NCBI GenBank assembly: GCA_903828645.1
Contig: CAIKNA010000262.1
Coordinates: 1 to 55,924 of the forward strand
Direction of reading: 5' to 3'
Origin: an uncultured Bacteroidales bacterium
GTDB lineage: Bacteria > Bacteroidota > Bacteroidia > Bacteroidales > FEN-979
DNA: 55,924 bases
Shown: piece by piece, positions 1 through 9,119 of the stretch
Layout: the number at the start of each line of letters is the position of its first letter
How positions within the stretch are numbered: position 1 is the first letter of the stretch
The notes under the pieces: model-generated
What the model was told of the DNA's origin: nothing
The model's input: the letters and a program-made list of their open reading frames with translations, nothing else
Databases searched by the model: none
Made by a program: the position numbers and the translations under genes

Positions 1-1132
1 CTGTCCTCACCTGGAATGCTGCATGATCGGGCTTTAGATTGAAAAAATCGTACATGGCATTGCCCGTATTTCCGTTGGTGTAATACATTGTTTTGGTGGC
101 CGAACGGGTATCCGTTATCAGGGGTGCCGGAACCTGGAAAACTGACCCTGCACCAAGCCTGTCGGCAATATCAAGCGTGATGCCGGTAACGCTGTTTATG
201 GCGACAAGTTTTTCAACCGTTATCCCGGTTGGAACCCCGATCGAATTCACGACAGTGATCGTGGCCTGCGGATCCATGAAATAGACCTCCCCGAGCGTAT
301 AGGCATTGTTGAAGACATTCACTTTGACAGTGTCCTTAAGTTGTGAAAAAGTCTGATGACCCAGGAAACCCTCAAACCAGCCGATCGTATCGATCGCGAC
401 CAGGAAGTCGGCACGAGCCTGATCTCCTGCAACAGGTTCTCCCGATTTCTTCAGGAACCCTTCAACTTCGGCATGGATCGTATTGGGTGATGAAGTGAGA
501 TCAAAGGTAACACCCGCGAGGCTGATGGTGGTGTCTGCTGTGCCGTTAACAAATGGTGTTATGGTAAATGAAAAAGGCGCGTTGTTTTTAACGGCATTGG
601 TGATCCGGATGGTCAGCGAACCGGCATTGTTGAAAGTGTGAGTTGTATGGACGCTCAGGGTCCCTTTTTTTACGGTTAATTTATCCACCCTGATCTCCGG
701 GTTGTTGCCGGTCAGGTTGATGGTGAATGGCAAAGGGGGAATGGCCAGGTCTGAAACGCTTAAAATGTCCTGTTCGGTTTGGGTCACCTGGTGCAAATAG
801 GAGAAACCGGCAGGCGACAGTTTGATGAGGTTGACGGGCCTGAGCCTGAACGCATCATTGTTATAGTAGAAAAGAATTGAGATGTCGCCACTCTCATCAA
901 TGAAAAGGTGATCGCCGGCGCCGCCCTGGGTGAGGACTCTTCTGAATGTAATGCTGTCATTCACCAGCGGCAGGGCTAAATCGGGATTCCATGTCATGTT
1001 TTTGACCTTGTCGAATTGGAAATCCTTCCTGCATCCTGAAAAAGTGAATATCAGCACCATCAGGATTATCTGGATACCCGGTGCAAGGCGTATCTTCGCG
1101 GGAATTCTGGTTTTTTCACCGAAACTATTCAT
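1..1132 (-). CDS. putative lipoprotein, C-terminus truncated by window edge
   Basis: Reverse translation from ATG at 1132 gives MNSFGEKTRIPAKIRLAPGIQIILMVLIFTFSGCRKD..., with a lipobox-like FSGC; appears open to the left edge. Absent from the supplied ORF track, probably because it is partial. Confidence 0.75.
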   Translation of the reverse strand, partial: MNSFGEKTRIPAKIRLAPGIQIILMVLIFTFSGCRKDFQFDKVKNMTWNPDLALPLVNDSITFRRVLTQGGAGDHLFIDESGDISILFYYNNDAFRLRPVNLIKLSPAGFSYLHQVTQTEQDILSVSDLAIPPLPFTINLTGNNPEIRVDKLTVKKGTLSVHTTHTFNNAGSLTIRITNAVKNNAPFSFTITPFVNGTADTTISLAGVTFDLTSSPNTIHAEVEGFLKKSGEPVAGDQARADFLVAIDTIGWFEGFLGHQTFSQLKDTVKVNVFNNAYTLGEVYFMDPQATITVVNSIGVPTGITVEKLVAINSVTGITLDIADRLGAGSVFQVPAPLITDTRSATKTMYYTNGNTGNAMYDFFNLKPDHAAFQVRT

Positions 1133-1242
1133 GGTTTGTTGTGTTCAGGTTAGCTTATTTTGCATCAACTAAATTACAATATTACTTAAAAAAACAATTG
1201 TAAATTTTTTTGGTTGAAATTGCCAACCTTTTTTGGCCGGAA

Positions 1243-2136
1243 TTACTTTTTCAGATACTGTTGCAACCCGATCCCGGTGATGATGAGCAGGAGCCCGATC
1301 ACGGTCGAAAGGGCAATCGTTTCGCCGATGGTGAAATGGATGATGATCAGAGAAATGAACGGAGATAAATAGATCAGGTTTGAAACCTTCGCGGTAGTGG
1401 AGGTGTAATTTAAGGCATTGAGCCACAAAACAAAAGTGATTCCCATTTCGAACAGGCCAATATAGACTCCCCCTGCCACTCCCTGCCATCCGGGCAGCCG
1501 AACCCTGCCTGAAATGACAATTAATACAAAGGTATACAGCAACCCGAAACAAAAATTCAGAAAGAGTTTGCTTACTGCTTCCCGCTGGTCCTTCACGTTG
1601 AAAATCCAGTAGAGCGCCCAGAAAAAAGCACTTCCCACAGCCAGAAGTACGCCAAGCGTATGCGCAGTAGTATCGGGATGGATCGTCCCGGTGAAAAATC
1701 CTCCCCTGCCTGAAATGAGGATAATTCCCGCGAAACTTATCACAATCGCGAGGATGCTCACAAAACTTATCTTTTGCCGCAGCATTGGAATCGACAGGAG
1801 CACCAGGACAAGCGGCCAGATATAATTGAGGGTACCGGCCTCCTGGGCCTGCAGGAGATCATAGGCCTTCAGCAAAACTGAATAGTAGAGAAACGGGTTG
1901 AGCAGCCCCAGGAAAGCCGACAGCAGCACCTCTCTCAGGGTGAGTTTGCATAGCAGTGCCGTCTTTCGTTGTACCAGCAAAATTATAAACAGCACGAGGC
2001 AGGCAACCGCCGACGAAATCAACAACAATTCGGCAGGTTCGAGAAAACGCAGTGAGATTTTAAAAGCCGACCCGATGGTCGACCAGCACGCTATGGCTGC
2101 AAAGGCATATAGATAGGCTTTTTTCTGGGGTTTCAT
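1243..2136 (-). CDS. EamA/DMT-family transporter
   Basis: 297 aa, about 10 hydrophobic segments, duplicated EamA-like architecture. Confidence 0.85.
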   Translation of the reverse strand: MKPQKKAYLYAFAAIACWSTIGSAFKISLRFLEPAELLLISSAVACLVLFIILLVQRKTALLCKLTLREVLLSAFLGLLNPFLYYSVLLKAYDLLQAQEAGTLNYIWPLVLVLLSIPMLRQKISFVSILAIVISFAGIILISGRGGFFTGTIHPDTTAHTLGVLLAVGSAFFWALYWIFNVKDQREAVSKLFLNFCFGLLYTFVLIVISGRVRLPGWQGVAGGVYIGLFEMGITFVLWLNALNYTSTTAKVSNLIYLSPFISLIIIHFTIGETIALSTVIGLLLIITGIGLQQYLKK

Positions 2137-2201
2137 AACCTTGCGAAGGTACTCAAAGATCAGAAAAATTTTCTAATTTTGCCGCCTAAACCGAAAAACC
2201 T

Positions 2202-3146
2202 ATGAAAAAGCTTGCTGTTGTTGCTCTTGGAGGAAATGCCCTTTTACGCGGAGATCAGAAAGGAACCATTGACGAGCAGGAGGCAAATGCTAATGCTACT
2301 GCCGAAAGCCTCGTAAAACTTATTAAACGCGATTACAACATTGTGATCACGCATGGCAACGGTCCGCAGGTAGGCAACATCATGCTTGCAAACTCGGCAG
2401 GGTTTAAAATGTTCGGGATTCCCGAAATGCCACTGGATATTTGTGTCGCCTATTCACAGGGATTTATCGGTTATATCATCGAACAGCAATTGAAAAATGT
2501 GTTGGAAATCCATGACATGGAGCGGGATATCATAACCATCACCACCCAGGTGCTGGTGAACAAGGACGACCCTGCATTTCTGAAACCGACAAAACCGGTG
2601 GGGCCCTACTATTCAAAAGAGGAGGCCGACCTGATGACCAAAGATACCCAGTCGGTTTTTAAAGAGGATCCGCGCGGTCGCGGCTGGAGAAAAGTTGTCG
2701 CTTCCCCGACACCCCTTGTGATCATCAATAAAAAAACGATCGAATCGATTGCCCGCGGCGGCCAGATTGCCATTGCCGTCGGGGGGGGAGGAATTCCTGT
2801 TTTTTATGTTGAACCGAACAAGTTGCAGGGGATCGATGCGGTGATCGACAAGGACCTTGCATCTGCGCTGCTGGCATCGCAAATCAATGCCGATAAGTTT
2901 TTTATCCTTACCGATGTTCCCAAGGTCTGCATCAACTACAACACCCCGCAGGAAAAATCACTTGACCGGATGACCATTGCCGAAGCCAAACGTTACCTCG
3001 AAGAGGGCCAGTTCCCCGATGGCAGCATGGGACCGAAAGTCCGCGCAGCCATTCACTTTGTGGAACACTCCGGCAAGGACACCATCATTACAAAAACCAC
3101 AATGCTGGGTATCGACAATGGCGGAACCAGAGTGACGTTGGTGTAA
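2202..3146 (+). CDS. arcC: carbamate kinase
   Basis: 314 aa; VALGGNALL, THGNGPQVGN, VGGGGIPV and TDVPKV motifs typical of carbamate kinase. Confidence 0.93.
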   Translation: MKKLAVVALGGNALLRGDQKGTIDEQEANANATAESLVKLIKRDYNIVITHGNGPQVGNIMLANSAGFKMFGIPEMPLDICVAYSQGFIGYIIEQQLKNVLEIHDMERDIITITTQVLVNKDDPAFLKPTKPVGPYYSKEEADLMTKDTQSVFKEDPRGRGWRKVVASPTPLVIINKKTIESIARGGQIAIAVGGGGIPVFYVEPNKLQGIDAVIDKDLASALLASQINADKFFILTDVPKVCINYNTPQEKSLDRMTIAEAKRYLEEGQFPDGSMGPKVRAAIHFVEHSGKDTIITKTTMLGIDNGGTRVTLV

Positions 3147-3147
3147 A

Positions 3148-3196
3148 ACGATTTACGATTTACGATTTACGATTTACGATTGACGATTGACGATTG
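3148..3196. repeat. tandem heptamer array (ACGATTT)4(ACGATTG)3
   Basis: Seven contiguous 7-bp units read directly, starting one base after the arcC stop. Confidence 0.97.
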
Positions 3197-3200
3197 AAGT

Positions 3201-3242
3201 GTCACCCGTCACGCGTCACGTGTCACGTGTCACCCGTCACGT
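3201..3242. repeat. tandem heptamer array GTCACNN x6
   Basis: gtcaccc gtcacgc gtcacgt gtcacgt gtcaccc gtcacgt read directly. Confidence 0.97.
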
Positions 3243-3243
3243 T

Positions 3244-3501
3244 TTATTCTTCAAACACCATCTTCTTAACTTCCAGTCCCGCGACCTGCAGAAGCGCTTT
3301 TTCCAGTTTGACAAACTCTTCGCGGTTGCCGGTTAGTTCGAGGATGATCAGCCCGCTGCGGGCGCAAAAGTCGTCTTTGACTTCGTGGAGTCCGAGCCGT
3401 GTTTTGATGGTGCATCCAAACTTTGTCAGGATCGCCTGAACATCTGAAACTTCCGACACCCTGTCGGTGATGTGAATACCTAGAATCCAGATCTCTTTCA
3501 T
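3244..3501 (-). CDS. small ACT-like protein resembling the TM1266 family (putative iron-only hydrogenase system regulator), copy B
   Basis: 85 aa, collinear paralogue of 5195..5452 (MKE..I.G..ITDR....... .. LTK....IK.RLG.HEV...C.R.G..IL.L.G); last gene of the hydG run. Confidence 0.7.
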   Translation of the reverse strand: MKEIWILGIHITDRVSEVSDVQAILTKFGCTIKTRLGLHEVKDDFCARSGLIILELTGNREEFVKLEKALLQVAGLEVKKMVFEE

Positions 3502-3510
3502 GGTGTTAAT

Positions 3511-5184
3511 TCAAAGGGATATCTTGTTTTTTGATATTAAATTCCGGAAACGAACGGTAAAGGTTGTGCCGTTAAGACGGGATATCTCAATTTTACCGTC
3601 AAGTTGTTCAACCAGCAGCCTGACGATAAACATGCCCAGTGATTTTTCGGAATCCAGGGAAAATGAGGCGGGCAATCCGATGCCATTGTCCCCGATCATC
3701 AGTGCAAAGGTGTCTTCCTCATCTTTGCGCAGATTGACCTGGATTTCACCCTCCCGGTTGTTGGGAAAGGCATATTTGAATGCATTGGTCAGCAATTCAT
3801 TGGCGATCAGCCCCAGCGGCAGTGCTGTTTCAATGCTCACATCCGTGGGATCGAGCATTGTAACAAGGTTTACCCTGTGCCCGCTGAAAGTTCCGGTGAT
3901 GATGGTTGCCAGGGAATGCAGGTAAGCAGCAAGGGGTATGTGGGCCAGGTTTTCCGACCTGTAAAGGTGTTCATGAATCAGGGCCATCGAACGGATCCTC
4001 AATTCTATATCGCGAATGATCCGGCGCAACTCCGGATCCGTATTATTCCGGAGTTGAAGGTTGAGCAGGCTGATTACAATGGCAAGGTTATTCTTGACGC
4101 GGTGATGGATTTCACGCAACATGATCTCCTTTTGTTCCGCATTCTTCTGCTTCAGCTCTTCAACCTCTTTCTCTTTCGACCTGTCGCGAAGAATGGTCAT
4201 TACCTGTATCACTTCATGGTCTTTGTAGATGGGAACCCTGCGGATTTCAGCATGGATTTCCCGGTTCATGAGGGGCATCTTCTGCTCGGTGACCAGCATG
4301 GCGCCATGATCAAATACATGCTGAAGTTCACCTATAGTTACCTCAGTCATAAACGGATATACTTCCGTGATGAGTTTTCCCACTACCTCCACGGCCATAT
4401 CATGACTGATATGACTCTCTTTCATTGCAGAATTGATGATCACAATGCGGAACTGGCGGTCGACTACATAGATCCAGTCGGGAATTGAATCGAGTGTGTT
4501 ATGATATTGAATTTCTGATCTTTGAAAGGCCTCCACGGCCTGTTTGCGTTCGTTGATCTCCCCAAGCAGTTGCAAATTGTTTTTTGACAGGGCCTTCTGA
4601 TGTAAAAAATTTTTCCAGTTCAGGCTTCTGAACATGTAGGCCATCATGAAACCAATGGAATAGATGGCGATGACAAAGAAAAGATTGTTGAAATAGAAAA
4701 ACGGGCGTTGTTGAAAATTCAGGTTAAGGATATTTGCGACAGAAAAAGCGGCAATCTGGATCAGGCCGATGACGACAACGCTGCTGAAGGGCATCTTGTA
4801 AAAAACAAAAAAACCGATCACAACGAGCATCACCCAGGCAAAATAATACTCAGACCCTTTTTCCGAAAAGTTGGAGAACAAGCCAACATAACAGACTGCG
4901 AGGCAGATAAGCAGGTTCAGGATGATGTAAATTACATGAAGCCATTTGTGGAGGGGTTTGATGTAAGTCACAATAACCGACAGGATCATGATCGGGGAGA
5001 TGATCCAGAAACGGTTATAATATAGCTGTTCGGGTGAACCCGGAAAAAAAAAGATGTTGAACAGGGCAAAGCAGGAGAACATGGCAAGGGTAAGAAAGAG
5101 CCCGATGCGCATGGCCGGCAACGAGGAGATCATAAAGAACTCCTCGAATTCCTTTTTTAAATTTTTCCCTGAACGGCCGCTCAT
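3511..5184 (-). CDS. membrane-bound PAS sensor histidine kinase (HisKA_2/HATPase type)
   Basis: 557 aa; N-terminal TM segments, PAS-like region, phosphoacceptor REIHHRVKNNLAIVISLLNLQ, LGLIANELLTNAFKYAF N-box, GDNGIGLP. Confidence 0.9.
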   Translation of the reverse strand: MSGRSGKNLKKEFEEFFMISSLPAMRIGLFLTLAMFSCFALFNIFFFPGSPEQLYYNRFWIISPIMILSVIVTYIKPLHKWLHVIYIILNLLICLAVCYVGLFSNFSEKGSEYYFAWVMLVVIGFFVFYKMPFSSVVVIGLIQIAAFSVANILNLNFQQRPFFYFNNLFFVIAIYSIGFMMAYMFRSLNWKNFLHQKALSKNNLQLLGEINERKQAVEAFQRSEIQYHNTLDSIPDWIYVVDRQFRIVIINSAMKESHISHDMAVEVVGKLITEVYPFMTEVTIGELQHVFDHGAMLVTEQKMPLMNREIHAEIRRVPIYKDHEVIQVMTILRDRSKEKEVEELKQKNAEQKEIMLREIHHRVKNNLAIVISLLNLQLRNNTDPELRRIIRDIELRIRSMALIHEHLYRSENLAHIPLAAYLHSLATIITGTFSGHRVNLVTMLDPTDVSIETALPLGLIANELLTNAFKYAFPNNREGEIQVNLRKDEEDTFALMIGDNGIGLPASFSLDSEKSLGMFIVRLLVEQLDGKIEISRLNGTTFTVRFRNLISKNKISL

Positions 5185-5194
5185 TAAAACGGAT

Positions 5195-5452
5195 TTAAAC
5201 GGTGAAAACCATCCGCTGAATCTCCAAACCCCCGATCAGGGCAAGTTCATCTTCAAGTTTTTTACACTCTTCCATGCTGCCTGCAAGTTGCAGAATGACC
5301 ACGCCTACCCGGCTGCACACCTCTTCTGAGACTTCATGAAATCCCAGCCTTGATTTGATGACATGGGCATATTTTGTAAGTGCCATTTGCATCTGCCCTG
5401 CTTCCTTGATGCGGTCGGTGATAAGTAAACCGATGATTCTGAGTTCTTTCAT
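5195..5452 (-). CDS. small ACT-like protein resembling the TM1266 family, copy A
   Basis: 85 aa, directly downstream of hydG, paralogous to 3244..3501. Confidence 0.72.
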   Translation of the reverse strand: MKELRIIGLLITDRIKEAGQMQMALTKYAHVIKSRLGFHEVSEEVCSRVGVVILQLAGSMEECKKLEDELALIGGLEIQRMVFTV

Positions 5453-5463
5453 AACTGTTGGTT

Positions 5464-6915
5464 TCAGAAATAGAGGTCCCTTGTGCCATTTTTGATCTGT
5501 TCGATCTTGCCTGTCAGGGTTGTTTTGAATGATTCATCTTCGATTTCATCCAGCTTCTCCCTGATTAGTTCATATCCTTTGACTTTTGTCTCTGCCGGTG
5601 CATAATCTTCAAGGTATTCAGCCAGGGTCATCAAAGCATTGGGCTGGCAAAAGCGTTTGATAAACCCCGGAACGGAAAATTCCATAAAGTGTTCGCCGGT
5701 TCTGCCCAGGCGGTAGCAGGCAGTGCAAAACGAGGGGATATACCTGTGTTCGATCAGGTCGTCCATGATCTCATTCAGGCTCCGGTTATCATTGATCTGG
5801 AACTGTTCAAGGTCGATATCCTGGTCTTCGTTTTCTTTTCTTTTCGAATACCCTCCCATTTCAATGTTGGTGCCTCCGTCGATCTGCGACACACCGAATT
5901 GCATGATTTCATCGCGTACGGCCGCACTCTCCCTTGCGGTGAGGATAAGGCCTGTATAGGGAACCGCAAGGCGAAGAATGGCCACGAGCCGTGTGAATTC
6001 CGCATCGCTTACCATGTGCGACTGGTCTATATTCAGTTCAGATGCATACTGTATCCGGGGAAACGAGATGGTATGCGGACCGACATTGTACACGGCTTCA
6101 AAATGGTTCGTATGCCTCACAAGCCCGAGAACTTCAAACCGCCAGTCGTAAAGGCCGAAGAGTGCCCCGATGCCGACATCGTCGATCCCGGCTTCCTGCG
6201 CGCGGTCAAGCCCTGTGAGCCGCCAGTCAAAGTCTCTTTTCTTTCCGCCCAGGTGAACCTTTGCATAAGTATCCCGGTGATAGGTTTCCTGGAAAATCTG
6301 GTAGGTCCCGATTTTGGAATCCTTAATAATTCGGAAACCATCAATGTCCATGGGCGCCGCATTGATATTTACCCGCCTGATCTCACCCGGACCGCTCTTA
6401 ACCGAGTAAACAGTCCTGACCGATTCGGCAATGAAATCCGCATCATATCCGGGATGTTCCCCGTATACCAGGATAAGCCTCTTCTGACCTGTGTTTTCAA
6501 GGGCTTTCACTTGTGCAACCAGGTCGTCATGGTCGAGGGTGACCCTTTTAATCTTCTTGTTCGATGCTTTGAATCCGCAGTATGCACAATTGTTGGTGCA
6601 GTGGTTCCCGATATACAGCGGGGCAAACAGTACAATGCGCTGGCCATATACTTTTTCCTTCAGCGTCCGTGCTCCCTGTTTTATTTCTTCAATCAGGTCA
6701 GGATCTGTTGCATTGATCAATGTAGCAGTTTCAGCGAGGGTCAAACGCTGTTTATCCAGCGATTTGGCGATAACCTCCCTCACCTGTGCCTTGGTTGCGG
6801 GTGCAGTATTGAGATACCCCCATAATTCATCCGAATCAATAAAGGGAGTCATCCGCTGATCTTTAATCTTTAATTTTTCAGGCCTGAAAATCATAATCAG
6901 ATTGTTTAATGGCAA
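5464..6915 (-). CDS. hydG: [FeFe] hydrogenase H-cluster radical SAM maturase HydG
   Basis: 483 aa; radical SAM CTNNCAYCGF motif, LVYGEHPGYD, C-terminal CTACYRLGRTGEHFMEF cluster motif characteristic of HydG. Confidence 0.92.
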   Translation of the reverse strand: MPLNNLIMIFRPEKLKIKDQRMTPFIDSDELWGYLNTAPATKAQVREVIAKSLDKQRLTLAETATLINATDPDLIEEIKQGARTLKEKVYGQRIVLFAPLYIGNHCTNNCAYCGFKASNKKIKRVTLDHDDLVAQVKALENTGQKRLILVYGEHPGYDADFIAESVRTVYSVKSGPGEIRRVNINAAPMDIDGFRIIKDSKIGTYQIFQETYHRDTYAKVHLGGKKRDFDWRLTGLDRAQEAGIDDVGIGALFGLYDWRFEVLGLVRHTNHFEAVYNVGPHTISFPRIQYASELNIDQSHMVSDAEFTRLVAILRLAVPYTGLILTARESAAVRDEIMQFGVSQIDGGTNIEMGGYSKRKENEDQDIDLEQFQINDNRSLNEIMDDLIEHRYIPSFCTACYRLGRTGEHFMEFSVPGFIKRFCQPNALMTLAEYLEDYAPAETKVKGYELIREKLDEIEDESFKTTLTGKIEQIKNGTRDLYF

Positions 6916-6936
6916 AGGTACTGAAAATACACCAGT

Positions 6937-7824
6937 TTATCCCGGTCTCCTGGTTCGCTCAGAGAGGTAAACACCGCCGATTACCAGCGCAATACCGGCA
7001 ATTTTCTGAAATGTAAAAGACTCGGAAATAAGTAAGTATGAGAAAATTGCCGTAAATACCGGGATAAGGTTGGAGAATATATTCGATTTGCTGATGCCAA
7101 GGAGTTTCACCGAATGGGCAAAAAATACAAACGAAACGGAAGAGGCAAGCACGGCAAGGAGAAGCATCGAGGTGACAATCTCGCGGGTCAGGGGAACTGC
7201 AATAGCCGACTTTGCTTCAAATAGCAGGAAGAATGGCAGGAAAAGAAAGATCCCGATCAGGTTTTGACTGGCAACCAGCATGAGTGCGGAATATTTCATG
7301 GTGAGTTTACGAAGCGTTACCGTGTATAAAAGCGCTGCAAATACAGCTCCAAACAGGAAAATGACCCCCTTGATATCGGCTGCCAGAGAGAGATCACGGG
7401 TAATCAGCATAAGAATGACTCCTGCAAAGGAGACAGCGATGCCGACGAAATTGATTGGTGTGAGTTTTTCCCTGAAGCTGATATATCCGATCACCGGGGA
7501 AAAAACGGGAATGGTGGCAATGATAACCGCTGCAATGGTAGGAGAGGAGTATTTTAACCCGTAATTTTCGCCCAGGAAATAGAGGAATGGGTTAAAGAGG
7601 GCACTCAACAGGATCAGTTTGTAATCTTTCCGTTCCACCTTTTCATTTTTGCCCAGCAGGAAAATCAGGGAGAACAACAGAACTGAGGAGATGATCAAAC
7701 GGATAAAAATGAGGGTAACCGGTTGGTAGGATTTAAGCAGGAGTGAACTCCAGATAAATGACAGTCCCCAGAAGACCATCGCCGCCAACGGATAAAAATA
7801 GACTGGTATGTGAATTTTTTTCAA
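6937..7824 (-). CDS. EamA/DMT-family transporter
   Basis: 295 aa, about 10 TM, FWGLSFIWSSLLLK, duplicated EamA-like repeat. Confidence 0.88.
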   Translation of the reverse strand: MKKIHIPVYFYPLAAMVFWGLSFIWSSLLLKSYQPVTLIFIRLIISSVLLFSLIFLLGKNEKVERKDYKLILLSALFNPFLYFLGENYGLKYSSPTIAAVIIATIPVFSPVIGYISFREKLTPINFVGIAVSFAGVILMLITRDLSLAADIKGVIFLFGAVFAALLYTVTLRKLTMKYSALMLVASQNLIGIFLFLPFFLLFEAKSAIAVPLTREIVTSMLLLAVLASSVSFVFFAHSVKLLGISKSNIFSNLIPVFTAIFSYLLISESFTFQKIAGIALVIGGVYLSERTRRPG

Positions 7825-7986
7825 GGTAGTGCAAAGGTAGTCGATTGGTATTAGTTACCAAAAACGTTGTATTTTCGTCATGATCATTCCTCCCCAACTG
7901 GGGGATCGGGAAGGGGCGCGATTTTTTTTATCCCGAATCTGTAACATTTCAAAAAACGAGCAGTCCATTGTCTAAAATCCGGGGAA

Positions 7987-8559
7987 TTGGAAGGTAAATA
8001 CATCAATATTCATCAAGACCTGATCGATGCCTGCCTGACAGGGGACCGGAATGCCCAATTTGAAATCTACAAACGGTACTATAAAGCCATGTACAACACC
8101 AGCCTTAGAATCGTGAACGACACTGCCGAAGCCGAGGATATCATGCAGGAATCATTCCTGGATGCGTTCCGCCTGCTCGGTACCTATACAGGAGAAGGCA
8201 GTTTTGGTTCCTGGCTCAAGCGGATTGTTGTCAACCGTTCCCTCGACTTTCTTCGCAGGAAAAAGGAGATGGTTTCCCTGGATGAACTGGAATTTGATCT
8301 GACCGATTCCTGTGAAGAAAACAGGGATGAGGTGATTCAATTTCAGGTTGCGGAAGTCAGGCGGGCTATTGCAGAACTTCCTGACGACTACAGGGTTGTG
8401 CTATCGCTCTTTTTAATTGAAGGATATGACCATGAGGAGATTTCACAGATTTTGAATATTTCAAACCAGCTCTCGCGCACACGCTATTCCCGCGCGCGCC
8501 AAAAATTGCTGGAGTTGCTCGGTAAACCCTGTTTTATAAATGTATTTAGCGCAAATTAA
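7987..8559 (+). CDS. ECF RNA polymerase sigma factor (TTG start)
   Basis: AEDIMQESFLDAFRLLGTY region 2 and LPDDYRVVLSLFLIEGYDHEEIS region 4. Confidence 0.9.
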   Translation: MEGKYINIHQDLIDACLTGDRNAQFEIYKRYYKAMYNTSLRIVNDTAEAEDIMQESFLDAFRLLGTYTGEGSFGSWLKRIVVNRSLDFLRRKKEMVSLDELEFDLTDSCEENRDEVIQFQVAEVRRAIAELPDDYRVVLSLFLIEGYDHEEISQILNISNQLSRTRYSRARQKLLELLGKPCFINVFSAN

Positions 8560-8561
8560 TC

Positions 8562-9119
8562 ATGCCAAACCTGGAAAGTTATATTAAGAATCACCTTGAC
8601 GAATTTGATTCCCCTGAACCTGAGCCGGGTCATTTCAGGAGATTCGGGGAGCGGTTAAATGAACAACAGGGACTGAAACCTGAAGTGCATAGCCGCTCGC
8701 AGATGCTTAAAATTGCAGCATTGATCATCATACTGATCACCGTCAGTGTTTTTGTTTTCGATTATGCTACCCGTGAAATCAAACAGCGGCTTGGCAGTGG
8801 AAAAGAGGGGACGGAATTGCCGGTTGAAATCATGGAAGCTGATCAGTATTATGACAACCAGACAAATACCCAAATTTCAACCATTCGTAAACTGGCGGCA
8901 ACCCGGGAAGATGCTGTTGCATTGAATGCCACAGCCTTGCATGAAATTGCCGGTCTCGATGCCACCGCGAATGAACTGAAAAAGTCACTTGCTGAAAACC
9001 CTGGCAATGAAAGGATCCTCGATGCGATTATCCGGAATCAGCAAATAAAGGAAGCCATGCTCAATACAATTATTACACAGCTATCTCATCAAAACAAACA
9101 GTCAATCCAACGGCCATGA
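8562..9119 (+). CDS. membrane protein, putative anti-sigma factor
   Basis: Cytoplasmic N-terminus, single TM (ALIIILITVSVFVF), directly follows the ECF sigma gene. Confidence 0.55.
   Translation: MPNLESYIKNHLDEFDSPEPEPGHFRRFGERLNEQQGLKPEVHSRSQMLKIAALIIILITVSVFVFDYATREIKQRLGSGKEGTELPVEIMEADQYYDNQTNTQISTIRKLAATREDAVALNATALHEIAGLDATANELKKSLAENPGNERILDAIIRNQQIKEAMLNTIITQLSHQNKQSIQRP

Noticed and set aside
3148-3242. Could the repeat array be a CRISPR array?
   Set aside because: Units are 7 bp with no spacers; CRISPR repeats are about 23-47 bp separated by unique spacers, and no cas genes are present.
5689-6825. 378-aa plus-strand ORF
   Set aside because: Antisense to hydG, which has full family motifs; no domain signal in the antisense translation.
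7886-7935. Palindromic CCTCCCCAACTGGGGGATCGGGAAGGGG followed by a T run
   Set aside because: Looks like a terminator but lies between divergent genes (6937..7824 minus, 7987 plus); probably a dispersed intergenic repeat, but only one copy is in the window so no claim is made.
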